Below the pieces are notes generated by a model. The model was not told the DNA's origin, did no database searches, and was given only the letters and a program-made list of their open reading frames with translations. Both the position numbers and the translations under genes were made by a program. A stretch of DNA of 8,828 bases. It comes from Lysobacterales bacterium UBA5700. GTDB lineage: Bacteria > Pseudomonadota > Gammaproteobacteria > Xanthomonadales > Xanthomonadaceae. The stretch is taken from NCBI GenBank assembly GCA_002420085.1, contig DIHI01000048.1:15616-24443 (forward strand), read 5' to 3'. How positions within the stretch are numbered: position 1 is the first letter of the stretch; each line of letters begins with the position of its first letter. This document shows positions 1 to 7,202 of the stretch, in pieces.

Positions 1-33
1 CAGACGAGGATCGATGCCCCAGCCCGGAAGCAC

Positions 34-59
34 GAAACCCCGATCTGCATCGGGGCTTC
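34..59 (-). terminator. Probable transcription terminator after rplQ
   Basis: Read on the minus strand, a 7-bp perfect stem (CCCCGAT/ATCGGGG) closes a 4-nt GCAG loop and extends by GAAG/TTTC with one G-U pair to 11 bp. It lies about 25 nt past the rplQ stop, where the alpha operon should end. The following T run is short (TTTCG), so it is a weak-looking intrinsic terminator; it may need Rho or act as a 3'-end stabiliser. On the plus strand there is no T run at all. The remaining bases 1-33 show no recognisable feature. Confidence 0.65.
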
Positions 60-84
60 GAGGGGTCCAGCAGTCGGCGCAGGC

Positions 85-471
85 TTACTCGGCGCCGGCT
101 TCGACCAGATCCAGCGGGCGATCGACCAGTTCGACATAGGCCATCGGGGCATTGTCGCCAGGCCGGAAGCCACACTTGAGGATGCGCAGATAGCCGCCCG
201 GACGCGCACGATAACGCGGCCCGAGTTCGACGAACAGCTTGCCGACCGCCTGCTTGTCGCGCAGACGGGCGAACGCGAGCCGCCGATTGGCGACGCCGTC
301 GGTCTTGCTCATGGTGATCAGCGGCTCGGCCACGCGCCGCAGTTCCTTGGCCTTGGGCAGGGTGGTGCGGATGACCTCGTGCTTGATCAGCGAGGCCGCC
401 ATGTTGCGAAACATCGACTCGCGATGCGCGCTGGTGCGGTTGAATTTGCGTCCGGATTTGCGATGGCGCAT
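85..471 (-). CDS. rplQ: 50S ribosomal protein L17
   Basis: L17 is a large-subunit protein near the polypeptide exit tunnel. The 128-residue product is the usual bacterial length (E. coli 127) and starts with the family signature [17 protein letters not shown], followed by the conserved [12 protein letters not shown] and [18 protein letters not shown] segments. The C-terminus keeps GGYLRILK and AYVELVDR. The ATG is preceded by GAAGGA about 9 nt upstream. It is the last gene of the alpha operon, 54 nt after rpoA; that spacer can form a small 5-bp stem (506-523, GGCCG/CGGCC). The TAA stop is followed by the terminator-like hairpin at 34-59. Identity is secure from both sequence and position. Confidence 0.98.
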   Translation of the reverse strand: MRHRKSGRKFNRTSAHRESMFRNMAASLIKHEVIRTTLPKAKELRRVAEPLITMSKTDGVANRRLAFARLRDKQAVGKLFVELGPRYRARPGGYLRILKCGFRPGDNAPMAYVELVDRPLDLVEAGAE

Positions 472-525
472 GGTCGTGGTTCCTTCAAGAGTGTTCGATG
501 CTCGTGGCCGATGCGGTGCGGCCGA

Positions 526-1524
526 TCAACCGAGCATGCCCTGTTGCAGACCGGCAGGCGGCCAGCTTTCGAGCTTCATGCCAAGGGACAGGCCGCGCTG
601 GGCGAGCACTTCCTTGATCTCGGTGAGTGATTTCTTGCCCAGGTTCGGCGTCTTCAACAGTTCGACTTCGGTGCGCTGGATCAGATCACCGACGTAGTAG
701 ATGTTCTCGGCCTTGAGGCAGTTGGCCGAACGCACGGTCAGTTCGAGATCGTCGATCGGGCGCAGCAGAACCGGATCGACACCCGGCAGGGTATCCTTCT
801 GACCGGCGCCGCGTTCACGATGGCTGAAATCGCCGAACACCGACAATTGATCAGCCAGGATGTCGGCGGCAGTACGGACCGCGTCCTCGGCATCGATGGT
901 GCCATTGGTTTCGATATCGAGAACCAGCTTGTCGAGGTCGGTGCGCTGCTCGACACGCGCCGCTTCGACCGCGTAGGCCACACGGGTGACCGGGCTGAAC
1001 GAGGCATCGAGAACCAGACGACCGATGGCGCGCACCTCTTCATCCGGCTGACGACGGGCAGTGGCAGGCTGATAGCCGAGGCCACGCTCGATCTTCAGGC
1101 GCATGTTGAGATGGGTGCCCTTGGTGAGGTGACAGATCACATGACCGGGATTGATGATCTCGACGTTGTGATCGACCTGGATGTCACCCGCCGTGACCAC
1201 GCCCGGACCCTGTTTGACCAGACTGAGCGTGGTACGGTCAACGCTGTGCATGCGGATCGCCACGTCCTTGAGGTTGAGCAGGACATCGATGACATCCTCC
1301 TGCAAACCCTCGACCGTGGTGTACTCATGGAGCACACCATCGATCTCGACTTCGGTAATGGCGAATCCGGGGATAGACGACAACAGCACACGGCGCAGGG
1401 CGTTGCCAAGCGTGTGGCCGTAGCCGCGCTCAAGCGGCTCGATCACCACCTTGGCGCGGTTGGTGCCAATGCGTTCGATGCCGACGCCACGCGGGCGAAG
1501 CATCTGGATGCCGGAAACCGTCAT
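526..1524 (-). CDS. rpoA: DNA-directed RNA polymerase subunit alpha
   Basis: The alpha subunit dimerises to nucleate RNA polymerase assembly, and its C-terminal domain contacts UP-element DNA and activators. The 332 residues include an N-terminal assembly/dimerisation domain (about 1-235) with [18 protein letters not shown] at 33-50, where R45 matches the E. coli residue needed for beta binding. A flexible linker (about 236-250) leads to the alpha-CTD (about 250-323). R265 and N268 in LTVRSANCL fall at exactly the E. coli numbers for DNA contacts, and [13 protein letters not shown] (292-304) is conserved. The ATG is preceded by AGAGGT at 6-7 nt, and the gap after the rpsD stop is 18 nt. The C-terminal tail after WPP is slightly longer than in E. 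coli (329 residues). Housekeeping gene, nothing missing. Confidence 0.99.
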   Translation of the reverse strand: MTVSGIQMLRPRGVGIERIGTNRAKVVIEPLERGYGHTLGNALRRVLLSSIPGFAITEVEIDGVLHEYTTVEGLQEDVIDVLLNLKDVAIRMHSVDRTTLSLVKQGPGVVTAGDIQVDHNVEIINPGHVICHLTKGTHLNMRLKIERGLGYQPATARRQPDEEVRAIGRLVLDASFSPVTRVAYAVEAARVEQRTDLDKLVLDIETNGTIDAEDAVRTAADILADQLSVFGDFSHRERGAGQKDTLPGVDPVLLRPIDDLELTVRSANCLKAENIYYVGDLIQRTEVELLKTPNLGKKSLTEIKEVLAQRGLSLGMKLESWPPAGLQQGMLG

Positions 1525-1542
1525 GGAAAGACCTCTTGTGAA

Positions 1543-2169
1543 TTACTTCGAGTAAAGCTCGACGATCAGGGCTTCGTTGATATCCGGCGGCAGATCGGCA
1601 CGGTCCGGGACGGCCTTGAACACGCCCGAGCACTTGCCATGATCGACCTCGACCCAGGACGGAGCCAGATCGCGCTCCTGCCACAGATTGAGGGCCTCGC
1701 GGACACGCAACTGCTGACGCGCGCGCTCGGTCAGTTCGACGGCATCGCCGGCCTGAACCTGATACGACGGCAGGTTGACGATCTTGCCGTTGACGGTGAC
1801 GCCACGATGCGACACGAGCTGCCGGGCCTGCGGCCGGGTGATCGCGAAACCCATGCGGTAGACGACGTTGTCGAGGCGGGATTCGAGCAGTTGCAGCAGG
1901 GTCTCGCCGGTGTTGCCCTTGCGGCCGGACGCCTTCTTGTAGTAGTTGCGGAACTGCCGTTCGAGCAGACCGTAGATGCGCTTGACCTTCTGCTTCTCGC
2001 GAAGCTGGGTGGCGTAATCGGACAGCTTGCCGCGGCGCGGATTGCCGTGCTGGCCGGGGCGCTGATCGAGCTTGCACTTGGAGTCGACCGCGCGCGCCGG
2101 GCTTTTCAGACTGAGATCGGCGCCTTCGCGGCGAGCCAGCTTGCAGGTGGGACCAATGTAACGGGCCAT
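1543..2169 (-). CDS. rpsD: 30S ribosomal protein S4
   Basis: S4 is a primary 16S rRNA binder that starts 30S assembly. In E. coli it is also the translational repressor of the alpha operon and an antitermination factor for rRNA transcription. The 208-residue product (E. coli 206) has the family N-terminus [16 protein letters not shown]. The S4 RNA-binding domain lies at about 97-160 ([14 protein letters not shown], then [20 protein letters not shown]), and the C-terminal helix and tail are also conserved. Cysteines at 9, 32 and 180 do not form the four-cysteine zinc site of some S4 proteins, so this is the zinc-free type. The SD is GAGGAG about 9-10 nt before ATG; the gap from rpsK is 26 nt. 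Autoregulation is known from E. coli, but its leader pseudoknot was not recognised here. Confidence 0.99.
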   Translation of the reverse strand: MARYIGPTCKLARREGADLSLKSPARAVDSKCKLDQRPGQHGNPRRGKLSDYATQLREKQKVKRIYGLLERQFRNYYKKASGRKGNTGETLLQLLESRLDNVVYRMGFAITRPQARQLVSHRGVTVNGKIVNLPSYQVQAGDAVELTERARQQLRVREALNLWQERDLAPSWVEVDHGKCSGVFKAVPDRADLPPDINEALIVELYSK

Positions 2170-2195
2170 GGTTGTTCAGCTCCTCGGTGGCGCGA

Positions 2196-2588
2196 TCAGA
2201 CGCGCCGCTTCTTGGGGGGACGGCAGCCGTTATGCGGAATCGGCGTCACGTCGATGATGTTGAGAATCTTGTAGCCGATGTTGTTCAACGAACGAACGGC
2301 GGATTCTCGACCCGGCCCCGGACCCTTGACGCGAACTTCAAGCGTCTTGACCCCGTAATCCTGCGCAGCCTTGCCGGCGCGCTCCGCAGCGACCTGGGCC
2401 GCGAACGGGGTCGATTTCCGCGATCCGCGAAAACCGGCACCACCGGAGGTGGCCCATGACAGGGCATTGCCCTGCCGGTCAGTGATGGTGACGATGGTGT
2501 TGTTGAAGGAAGCCTGGACGTGCGCGATGCCGTCGGTGACGACGCGCTTGACCTTCTTCCGAACCTTGCCGGCGGCCGGCTTGCTCAT
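2196..2588 (-). CDS. rpsK: 30S ribosomal protein S11
   Basis: S11 sits on the 30S platform and helps to form the mRNA exit channel. The 130-residue product (E. coli 129) has [21 protein letters not shown], then [18 protein letters not shown] (52-69), KGPGPGRES (88-96) and the invariant C-terminus [19 protein letters not shown]120-G121 corresponds to the Asn-Gly of E. coli S11 known to become isoaspartate. The ATG lies 12 nt after the rpsM stop, and the SD AAGGAG overlaps that TAA, a layout that favours coupled translation. The N-terminus is lysine-rich, as expected for the disordered S11 tail. No oddities. Confidence 0.99.
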   Translation of the reverse strand: MSKPAAGKVRKKVKRVVTDGIAHVQASFNNTIVTITDRQGNALSWATSGGAGFRGSRKSTPFAAQVAAERAGKAAQDYGVKTLEVRVKGPGPGRESAVRSLNNIGYKILNIIDVTPIPHNGCRPPKKRRV

Positions 2589-2600
2589 GCTGACAACTCC

Positions 2601-2957
2601 TTACTTCTTGATCGGCCGACGCGGACCCTTGCGGGTACGAGCGTTGGTACGTGTACGCTGGCCGCGCACCGGGAGACCGCGTCGATGGCGCAGACCTCGA
2701 TAACAGCCGAGATCCATCAGCCGCTTGATCGACATGCCGACTTCACGTCGGAGGTCGCCTTCGACCACGAACTTGCCCACCTCGGCGCGAATTGCTTCGA
2801 CCTGTGGTTCGCTCAGATCACGAACCTTGGTGGAGGGTTGCACGCCGGCCAGTTCGCAGATCTTCTGCGAACGAGTCCGACCGATACCATAAATGCTCTG
2901 AAGTCCCACCCACACATGCTTGTGGACGGGAAGGTTGACACCCGCAATGCGCGCCAT
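2601..2957 (-). CDS. rpsM: 30S ribosomal protein S13
   Basis: S13 is in the 30S head; it contacts the P-site tRNA through its basic tail and forms inter-subunit bridges. The 118-residue product (as in E. coli) starts [14 protein letters not shown], has the helix-hairpin-helix-like [17 protein letters not shown] (18-34), and ends with [25 protein letters not shown], the family signature and basic tail. The SD GGAG lies 8 nt before ATG. It is the first gene of the alpha segment. Upstream come 177 nt without a gene, carrying hairpins and a promoter candidate (3000-3027), so rpsM may head its own transcript as well as being reached by read-through from secY. Confidence 0.99.
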   Translation of the reverse strand: MARIAGVNLPVHKHVWVGLQSIYGIGRTRSQKICELAGVQPSTKVRDLSEPQVEAIRAEVGKFVVEGDLRREVGMSIKRLMDLGCYRGLRHRRGLPVRGQRTRTNARTRKGPRRPIKK

Positions 2958-2977
2958 GAGGCGTTCTCCAAAAACGT

Positions 2978-2995
2978 GATTCAGCGCAGTGAATC
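2978..2995 (-). promoter_or_regulatory. 18-bp palindrome in the rpsM leader
   Basis: GATTCACTGCGCTGAATC is a perfect 6-bp inverted repeat (GATTCA/TGAATC) around a 6-nt centre. It overlaps the start point predicted (about 2993) from the promoter candidate just upstream, and ends 20 nt before the rpsM start codon. On the minus strand it is followed by ACGTTTTT and then the SD GGAG. It could be an operator at +1, a 5'-end hairpin that protects the mRNA, or part of a ribosomal-protein binding site. The symmetry is seen directly; the role is inference. Confidence 0.4.
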
Positions 2996-2999
2996 GGAA

Positions 3000-3027
3000 A
3001 TTGTACCAAGGCTTCGGGTTATGTAGA
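3000..3027 (-). promoter_or_regulatory. Candidate sigma70 promoter for the alpha operon (rpsM-rplQ)
   Basis: On the minus strand, TACAAT (3000-3005, 5 of 6 to TATAAT) is preceded by TGG, giving an extended -10 (TGGTACAAT). TCTACA (3022-3027, 4 of 6 to TTGACA) lies 16 nt upstream. The predicted start is near 2993, leaving a leader of about 36 nt to the rpsM ATG. The position between secY and rpsM matches the separate alpha operon promoter known in E. coli. No start-site data are available, so this is a consensus match only. Confidence 0.55.
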
Positions 3028-3055
3028 AGCCCCCCGGCCGAAACCGGGGAACTTC
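3026..3055 (-). other. Strong stem-loop between secY and rpsM
   Basis: Read on the minus strand, GAAGTTCCCCGG and CCGGGGGGCTTC pair over 12 bp (ten Watson-Crick and two G-U pairs) around the loop TTTCGG. It is the strongest short hairpin in the secY-rpsM spacer. It is followed by TACATAACCC rather than a T run, so a classical intrinsic terminator is unlikely. It may stabilise the 3' end of the spc transcript, mark a processing site or be a Rho-assisted terminator. Its promoter-proximal base overlaps the -35 element of the alpha promoter candidate. Confidence 0.6.
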
Positions 3056-3056
3056 G

Positions 3057-3078
3057 GCATGGGGAGTGGTGCCCATGC
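3057..3078 (-). other. Second stem-loop after secY
   Basis: A perfect 7-bp stem (GCATGGG/CCCATGC) closes an 8-nt loop, one base away from the stronger hairpin at 3026-3055. Closer to secY, a third weak one (3101-3118, TCCGG/CCGGA, 8-nt loop) is possible. Together they fill most of the 177-nt spacer between the secY stop and the rpsM start, in which I find no reading frame resembling rpmJ (L36). Confidence 0.45.
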
Positions 3079-3134
3079 TCTGGCGTTGCTCGCCGACCGA
3101 TCCGGAATCAACCCCGGAGCGGCCGACGAAGCGT

Positions 3135-4493
3135 TCAGCGCGCGAAGCCGCCGCGTGAACCGCCCTTGAGGTTGGCCTTCTTCAACAGACCCTCGTACTG
3201 ATGAGACATCAGATGGGCCTGTATCTGGGCAGTGAAATCCATCACCACCACGACCACGATCAACAGGGAGGTGCCGCCAAAGTAGAACGGCACCGGAAAT
3301 TGATTGCGCAACACTTCCGGCAGCAGGCAGACTGCGACCAGATAGACCGCACCGGCCGCCGTCAAGCGGGTCAGCACCCCATCGACATAGTCGGCGGTCG
3401 CCTTGCCTGGCCGGATGCCCGGAATCAGGGCGCCCGACTTCTTGAGGTTGTCGGCGGTCTCCTGAGAGTTGAATACCAGCGCGGTGTAGAAGAACGCGAA
3501 ACCGGCGATCAGGCCACCATACAGGATCATGTACAAGGGCTCGCCCGGCGACAGTGCCTGTGCCGCGCGCTGCATCCAGTTGAGCTGACCGGCACCGCTG
3601 AACCAGGTGGCGGCCGTCGCCGGGAACATGATGATGCTCGATGCGAAGATCGCCGGAATCACGCCCGACATGTTGATCTTCAGCGGCAGGTGGGAACTCT
3701 GGTTCATGTACGCCTGACGACCACCCTGCCGCCGCGCGTAATTCACCGTGATCCGTCGCTGGCCGCGTTCGACGAACACGACGAAGTAGGTCACCAGCAA
3801 CACCAGTGCCACGATCACGACCAGGGCGAAGATGCCGAGTTCGCCGTTGCCGACCAGTTCGAGTGTGCCGAAGATGGCACTCGGCAGACCGGCGACGATG
3901 CCTGCGAAGATGATCAGCGAGATGCCGTTGCCGACACCGCGCTCGGTGATCTGCTCGCCCAGCCACATCAGGAACATGGTGCCGGCCGTGAGGGCAATGA
4001 CGGCCGTCATCACGAAGCCCGGTCCTGGGTTGTAGACGATGTTGAGACCACCGCCGGCACCCTCGGACTGCAAGGCGATCGCCACACCCATCGCCTGGAA
4101 CGCCGCCAGGAAGACCGCGCCGTAGCGGGTCCACTGGTTGAGCTTGCGCCGACCCGACTCGCCTTCCTTGCGGATTGCCTGGAGGCTCGGGAAGATCTGC
4201 GAACAGAGCTGAACGATGATCGACGCCGAGATGTACGGGATGACGTTCAGTGCAAACAGACTGAAGCGTTCAAGGGCGCCACCGGAGAACATGTTGAACA
4301 TGTCCACGATGGTGCCGCTCTGACGCTCCATCAACTGCATCATCGCCGCCGGATCGACGCCCGGCACCGGAATATAGGTGCCGAAGCGATAGACGATCAG
4401 CGCGCCGAGGACGAACAGGAGACGCTGGCGCAGCTCGGTGAGCTTGCCCAGTCCGCCGAGCATGCCGGCTGCGGTCGCGGAAGTCGCTGCCAC
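3135..4493 (-). CDS. secY: Protein translocase subunit SecY
   Basis: SecY is the inner-membrane channel of the Sec translocon and works with SecE, SecG and the SecA motor or a bound ribosome. The 452-residue product (E. coli 443) fits ten membrane segments, at roughly 24-44, 76-104, 123-143, 157-181, 188-206, 217-241, 274-298, 318-341, 374-395 and 404-424. The plug motif [20 protein letters not shown] is at 64-83. The cytosolic loop [11 protein letters not shown] carries R361, matching E. coli R357, which is needed for SecA-driven transport. The start is GTG, 3 nt after the rplO stop, with the SD GGAG 6 nt upstream. An ATG ten codons in is the alternative, but related SecY proteins have a comparable N-terminal extension. 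The tail ends in a Gly/Arg-rich GGSRGGFAR. Confidence 0.98.
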   Translation of the reverse strand: MAATSATAAGMLGGLGKLTELRQRLLFVLGALIVYRFGTYIPVPGVDPAAMMQLMERQSGTIVDMFNMFSGGALERFSLFALNVIPYISASIIVQLCSQIFPSLQAIRKEGESGRRKLNQWTRYGAVFLAAFQAMGVAIALQSEGAGGGLNIVYNPGPGFVMTAVIALTAGTMFLMWLGEQITERGVGNGISLIIFAGIVAGLPSAIFGTLELVGNGELGIFALVVIVALVLLVTYFVVFVERGQRRITVNYARRQGGRQAYMNQSSHLPLKINMSGVIPAIFASSIIMFPATAATWFSGAGQLNWMQRAAQALSPGEPLYMILYGGLIAGFAFFYTALVFNSQETADNLKKSGALIPGIRPGKATADYVDGVLTRLTAAGAVYLVAVCLLPEVLRNQFPVPFYFGGTSLLIVVVVVMDFTAQIQAHLMSHQYEGLLKKANLKGGSRGGFAR

Positions 4494-4496
4494 CGA

Positions 4497-4931
4497 TTAC
4501 TCCACTCGTCCGCCGGCCGCTTCGATGGCCGCCTTGGCACCCGCCGTGACCAGGATGCCGGTCAGGGTGATGGCACGGCTGATCTCACCCTTCTTCACCA
4601 CCTTGGCCTGCTTGGCGGTGGCGGGCACCAGTTTGGCGGCGCGCAGGGCGGCGAAATCGATGCTGTCGGTGCCGAGTTGTTCGAGCTTGTACAGCAGGAC
4701 ATCAGCGGTGTCCTTGGCCATCCGCGAGCGGAAGCCGATCTTCGGCAGACGCCGCTGCATCGGCATCTGGCCGCCTTCGAAACCAGGCTTGACCTTGCCC
4801 TTGCCGGTGCGGGCGTACTGGCCCTTGTGGCCACGGCCAGCGGTCTTGCCGAGGCCGGAGCCGATGCCGCGACCGACTCGGGTACGCTCGGTACGGGCGC
4901 CGTCGGCTGGCTTGAGAGTGTTCAGACGCAT
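4497..4931 (-). CDS. rplO: 50S ribosomal protein L15
   Basis: L15 is a late-assembly 23S rRNA binder. The 144-residue product matches the E. coli length. The extended Gly/Arg-rich N-terminus has the signature [21 protein letters not shown] (18-38), followed by [18 protein letters not shown] (50-67) and the globular C-terminal domain with [19 protein letters not shown]. The ATG has the SD AAGGAG 7 nt upstream and a 22-nt gap from rpmD. The TAA stop is 3 nt from the secY GTG, so the SD of secY (GGAG) lies in the last codons of this gene. This tight L15-SecY pairing is conserved in bacteria. Confidence 0.99.
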   Translation of the reverse strand: MRLNTLKPADGARTERTRVGRGIGSGLGKTAGRGHKGQYARTGKGKVKPGFEGGQMPMQRRLPKIGFRSRMAKDTADVLLYKLEQLGTDSIDFAALRAAKLVPATAKQAKVVKKGEISRAITLTGILVTAGAKAAIEAAGGRVE

Positions 4932-4953
4932 GAGGGTTCTCCTTGTGCCGCGA

Positions 4954-5154
4954 TCAGGATTCGACGCGGACGAGATAATCGACCTGGGCGATCAGGCCAC
5001 GCACGCTCGGGCTGTCCTTCAGCTCGCGCACGTCGTTGACCTTGTTCAGACCCAGGGCACGGACCGAAAGGCGGTGCCGCCACTGGCAGCCACGCAGGCC
5101 CTTGACCAGACGGACCTTGACCGTGGCCGCTTCCGGCTTGCTGTTCTTAGCCAT
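4954..5154 (-). CDS. rpmD: 50S ribosomal protein L30
   Basis: L30 is a small 23S rRNA binder. The 66-residue product has the family core [42 protein letters not shown] (12-53). It is a few residues longer than E. coli L30 (59) because of an N-terminal [10 protein letters not shown] extension. The ATG overlaps the end of rpsE by 8 nt (the ATGGCTAA of the junction holds the rpsE stop). It is preceded by a near-consensus SD, AGGAGGT, with 5-nt spacing, lying inside the rpsE coding sequence. This start fits better than any upstream in-frame codon, because the longer frame runs through rpsE without L30 similarity. Translation is probably coupled to rpsE. Confidence 0.97.
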   Translation of the reverse strand: MAKNSKPEAATVKVRLVKGLRGCQWRHRLSVRALGLNKVNDVRELKDSPSVRGLIAQVDYLVRVES

Positions 5155-5653
5155 TGAGCACCTCCTCGACGGTCTTGCCGCGCTTGCTGGCGATCTGTTC
5201 TGGCGACTGCATGGCACGCAGACCCTTGATGGTGGCCCGTACCAGGTTGATCGGATTACGCGAACCGATCGCCTTGGCCAGGACGTTCTTGACCCCGACC
5301 GCCTCGAACACGGCACGCATGGCGCCACCGGCGATCACACCCGTACCCTCCGAAGCCGGCTGCATGTAGACCTTGGCTGCACCATGATGCGCCTTGACCG
5401 GATGCCACAGGGTGGCGGTGTTGAGATCGATGTTGACCATGTCGCGACGGGCACGCTCCATCGACTTCTGGATGGCGACCGGCACTTCACGCGCCTTGCC
5501 ATAGCCGAAGCCGACCTTGCCGGCGCCGTCACCGACCACGGTCAGTGCGGTGAAGGTGAACTGGCGACCACCCTTGACGGTCTTGGCCACCCGGTTGACG
5601 GCGACCAGCTTTTCCAGCAGGCCATCGCCACTTTCGCGATCGGAGTAATTCAT
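5147..5653 (-). CDS. rpsE: 30S ribosomal protein S5
   Basis: S5 helps to shape the mRNA entry channel and influences decoding fidelity. The 168-residue product (E. coli 167) has the dsRNA-binding S5 domain (about 12-77, [23 protein letters not shown]...[12 protein letters not shown]). Its loop VAKTVKGGR is the region where spectinomycin-resistance changes map in E. coli; no such change is evident. The C-terminal domain has [19 protein letters not shown] (97-115) and [15 protein letters not shown]. The start ATG has GAGG 6 nt upstream, and an in-frame TAG lies four codons before it, which rules out the longer N-terminus that I recall in some Xanthomonas S5 proteins. A 125-nt spacer with overlapping hairpins separates it from rplR. 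Confidence 0.99.
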   Translation of the reverse strand: MNYSDRESGDGLLEKLVAVNRVAKTVKGGRQFTFTALTVVGDGAGKVGFGYGKAREVPVAIQKSMERARRDMVNIDLNTATLWHPVKAHHGAAKVYMQPASEGTGVIAGGAMRAVFEAVGVKNVLAKAIGSRNPINLVRATIKGLRAMQSPEQIASKRGKTVEEVLNG

Positions 5654-5697
5654 TCGATGCCTCTACTTACGGCACGGCGGCCGCTTATGGTTGTCTT

Positions 5698-5751
5698 GCC
5701 GGGCGACATGCCCGGCGGGTCGGTCGCACCGACGAACCGCCTGAATGCGGT
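5698..5751 (-). promoter_or_regulatory. Overlapping stem-loops in the rplR-rpsE spacer
   Basis: In transcript order, three stems can be drawn: A at 5751-5736 (ACCGC/GCGGT, 6-nt loop); B at 5741-5714 (GGCGG, a 3-nt TTC bulge, GTCGGT, loop GCG, ACCGAC, CCGCC: 11 bp); C at 5716-5698 (GCCGGGC/GCCCGGC, 7 bp, loop ATGTC). A and B share bases and B and C share three, so B excludes A and partly C. No T run follows C. The rpsE SD at 5660-5663 is outside the stems. The pairing is seen directly; any attenuation role is inference. Confidence 0.5.
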
Positions 5752-5778
5752 CCGCCGACACGAATTCAAGTGCTGCGA

Positions 5779-6132
5779 TCAGAACTTCAGCCCGGCCTCG
5801 CGAGCTGCATCGGCCAGGGCCTTGATCCGACCGTGGTAGCGATACCCGGAGCGATCGAAGGCGACCTCCTCGATACCTGCGGCACGCGCGCGCTCGGCAA
5901 CCAGCTTGCCTACGCGAGTCGCGGCCTGGATATCGTTGAGGCTCTTGAGCCCCTCGCGGACATCAGCCTGGGTGGTTGCGGCCGAGGCCAGCACCTTGGC
6001 GCCATCGGCGGTGAACACCTGGGCATAGATGTGCTGACCGGTCCGCAGGACCGACAGGCGCGGAACGCCCAGCCGGCGAATGTGCGCCCGCGTCGATTTG
6101 GCGCGGCGGAGACGTGCGATATTCTTTTCCAT
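5779..6132 (-). CDS. rplR: 50S ribosomal protein L18
   Basis: L18 binds 5S rRNA and, with L5 and L25, places it in the central protuberance. The 117-residue product equals the E. coli length. It has the basic N-terminus [15 protein letters not shown], then [15 protein letters not shown] (25-39) and the conserved C-terminus [27 protein letters not shown] (91-117), which is the family signature. The ATG has GAGGA 7 nt upstream. It follows rplF by 84 nt, in a spacer that can form a 5-bp stem with a 4-nt loop at 6182-6195 (CCGGC/GCCGG) and has nothing else recognisable. Identity is certain. Confidence 0.99.
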   Translation of the reverse strand: MEKNIARLRRAKSTRAHIRRLGVPRLSVLRTGQHIYAQVFTADGAKVLASAATTQADVREGLKSLNDIQAATRVGKLVAERARAAGIEEVAFDRSGYRYHGRIKALADAAREAGLKF

Positions 6133-6216
6133 TGCGTAATCCTCGAAAGCCCGAAACTCAACATGGGTTGCGGAACGACGACCGGCGGCAGCCGGAGCCG
6201 TGCATGCGGACCAACA

Positions 6217-6744
6217 TCAAGCCTTCTTGGCCTCCTTCATGACGATCTTCTCGCCGGAGTAGCGAACACCCTTGCCCTTGTAAGGCTCGGGTGGACGGAA
6301 CGAGCGAATCTTGGCCGCGACCTGACCGACCAGTTGCTTGTCGGCACCCTTGACCAGGATTTCGGTCTGGCTCGGGGTTTCCAGGGTGACGCCTTCAGGC
6401 GCCTGGAACACCACCGGATGCGAGAACCCGAGGCTGAGGTTGAGATCCTTGCCGGCCATGCTGGCGCGGTAACCGACGCCGACCAGATCCAGCTTGCGCT
6501 GGAATCCGTTGGCGACGCCCTCGACCATGTTGGCCAGGATCGCGCGGACGGTTCCGGCCATGGCGGTACGATCGCTGGTGTCGGCGGAGACGCCGACCAC
6601 GGCGTTCTCGACCTTGACGGAGACCCCCGCCGGGCGGGCCAGCGACAACGTGCCCTTGCTGCCCTTGACGACGATCTCGCTGTCGGAGACGGTGATTTCG
6701 ACGCCCTTGGCCAGGGCGATCGGCATTTTTGCTACACGAGACAT
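6217..6744 (-). CDS. rplF: 50S ribosomal protein L6
   Basis: L6 lies near the factor-binding stalk base of the 50S subunit and contacts the sarcin-ricin loop region. The 175-residue product (E. coli 177) has the two repeated L6 domains (about 11-82 and 90-166). Its family signature [24 protein letters not shown] is at 151-174. The chosen start ([17 protein letters not shown]) matches family N-termini and has GAGGAG about 9 nt upstream; a frame 17 codons longer exists but would overlap rpsH and adds no family sequence. It lies 19 nt after the rpsH stop. Nothing unusual in the protein. Confidence 0.99.
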   Translation of the reverse strand: MSRVAKMPIALAKGVEITVSDSEIVVKGSKGTLSLARPAGVSVKVENAVVGVSADTSDRTAMAGTVRAILANMVEGVANGFQRKLDLVGVGYRASMAGKDLNLSLGFSHPVVFQAPEGVTLETPSQTEILVKGADKQLVGQVAAKIRSFRPPEPYKGKGVRYSGEKIVMKEAKKA

Positions 6745-6763
6745 GGTCTGCGACTCCTCGTCC

Positions 6764-7159
6764 TCAGGCCACAAGGCAGATGACTTCGCCGCCAACGCCG
6801 TTCTGACGTGCGCTGCGGTCGGTCATGATGCCCTTGGAGGTGGAAACGATGGCGACGCCGAGACCACCCAGAACCTTGGGCAGATCATCGACACCGCGAT
6901 ACTGACGCAGGCCGGGGCTGGACACCCGACGGAGGGTCTGGATCACCGGCTTGCCCTGGTAATACTTCAGGACGATTTCCAGGACCGGCTTGACGCCTTC
7001 GCCGGAAACCCGCACGTCCGCGATGTAGCCTTCGGCCTTGAGGACTTCGGCAATCGCCAGTTTGACCTTGGAAGACGGCATCAGAACCGTATTCTTGCCG
7101 ACTGCCAGTGCGTTCTTGATGCGCACCAGCATATCGGCGATGGGATCAGTCATGCTCAT
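6764..7159 (-). CDS. rpsH: 30S ribosomal protein S8
   Basis: S8 is a primary binder of the 16S rRNA central domain; in E. coli it is also the translational repressor of the spc operon. The 131-residue product (E. coli 130) starts [17 protein letters not shown], the classic S8 N-terminus. It ends with the signature [26 protein letters not shown] (106-131), which holds the RNA-binding STSKG/R segment. The first ATG is preferred over one two codons later because it matches E. coli MSMQDPIADML and has AAGG 9 nt upstream. The 138-nt spacer before it carries the large heptad inverted repeat at 7203-7292. If S8 feedback works here, its mRNA target was not recognised. Confidence 0.99.
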   Translation of the reverse strand: MSMTDPIADMLVRIKNALAVGKNTVLMPSSKVKLAIAEVLKAEGYIADVRVSGEGVKPVLEIVLKYYQGKPVIQTLRRVSSPGLRQYRGVDDLPKVLGGLGVAIVSTSKGIMTDRSARQNGVGGEVICLVA

Positions 7160-7202
7160 GGTGTGTAACCTTCAATGAGTAGCATCGATATCCGCTGAGA
7201 GC

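Noticed and set aside
820..2274. Plus-strand open frame (484 codons) opposite rpoA and rpsD
   Set aside because: An antisense shadow of two conserved genes, with no recognisable domain.
2958..2995. E. coli-like S4 pseudoknot (alpha operon leader) before rpsM
   Set aside because: The leader from the promoter candidate is too short, and I could not draw the nested pseudoknot pairing; a covariance-model search would be decisive.
3201..5039. Long plus-strand open frame (612 codons) opposite secY and rplO
   Set aside because: It lies antisense to confidently identified genes, its product is rich in His, Asp, Arg and Gly with no family features, and such shadow frames are expected from codon bias in high-GC DNA.
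5677..5684. GCGGCCGC palindrome before rpsE
   Set aside because: An 8-base GC palindrome without a loop is expected by chance in this base composition and does not cover the SD.
5770..6783. Plus-strand open frame (337 codons) opposite rplR and rplF
   Set aside because: Antisense shadow; it crosses real gene boundaries and spacers and resembles no protein family.
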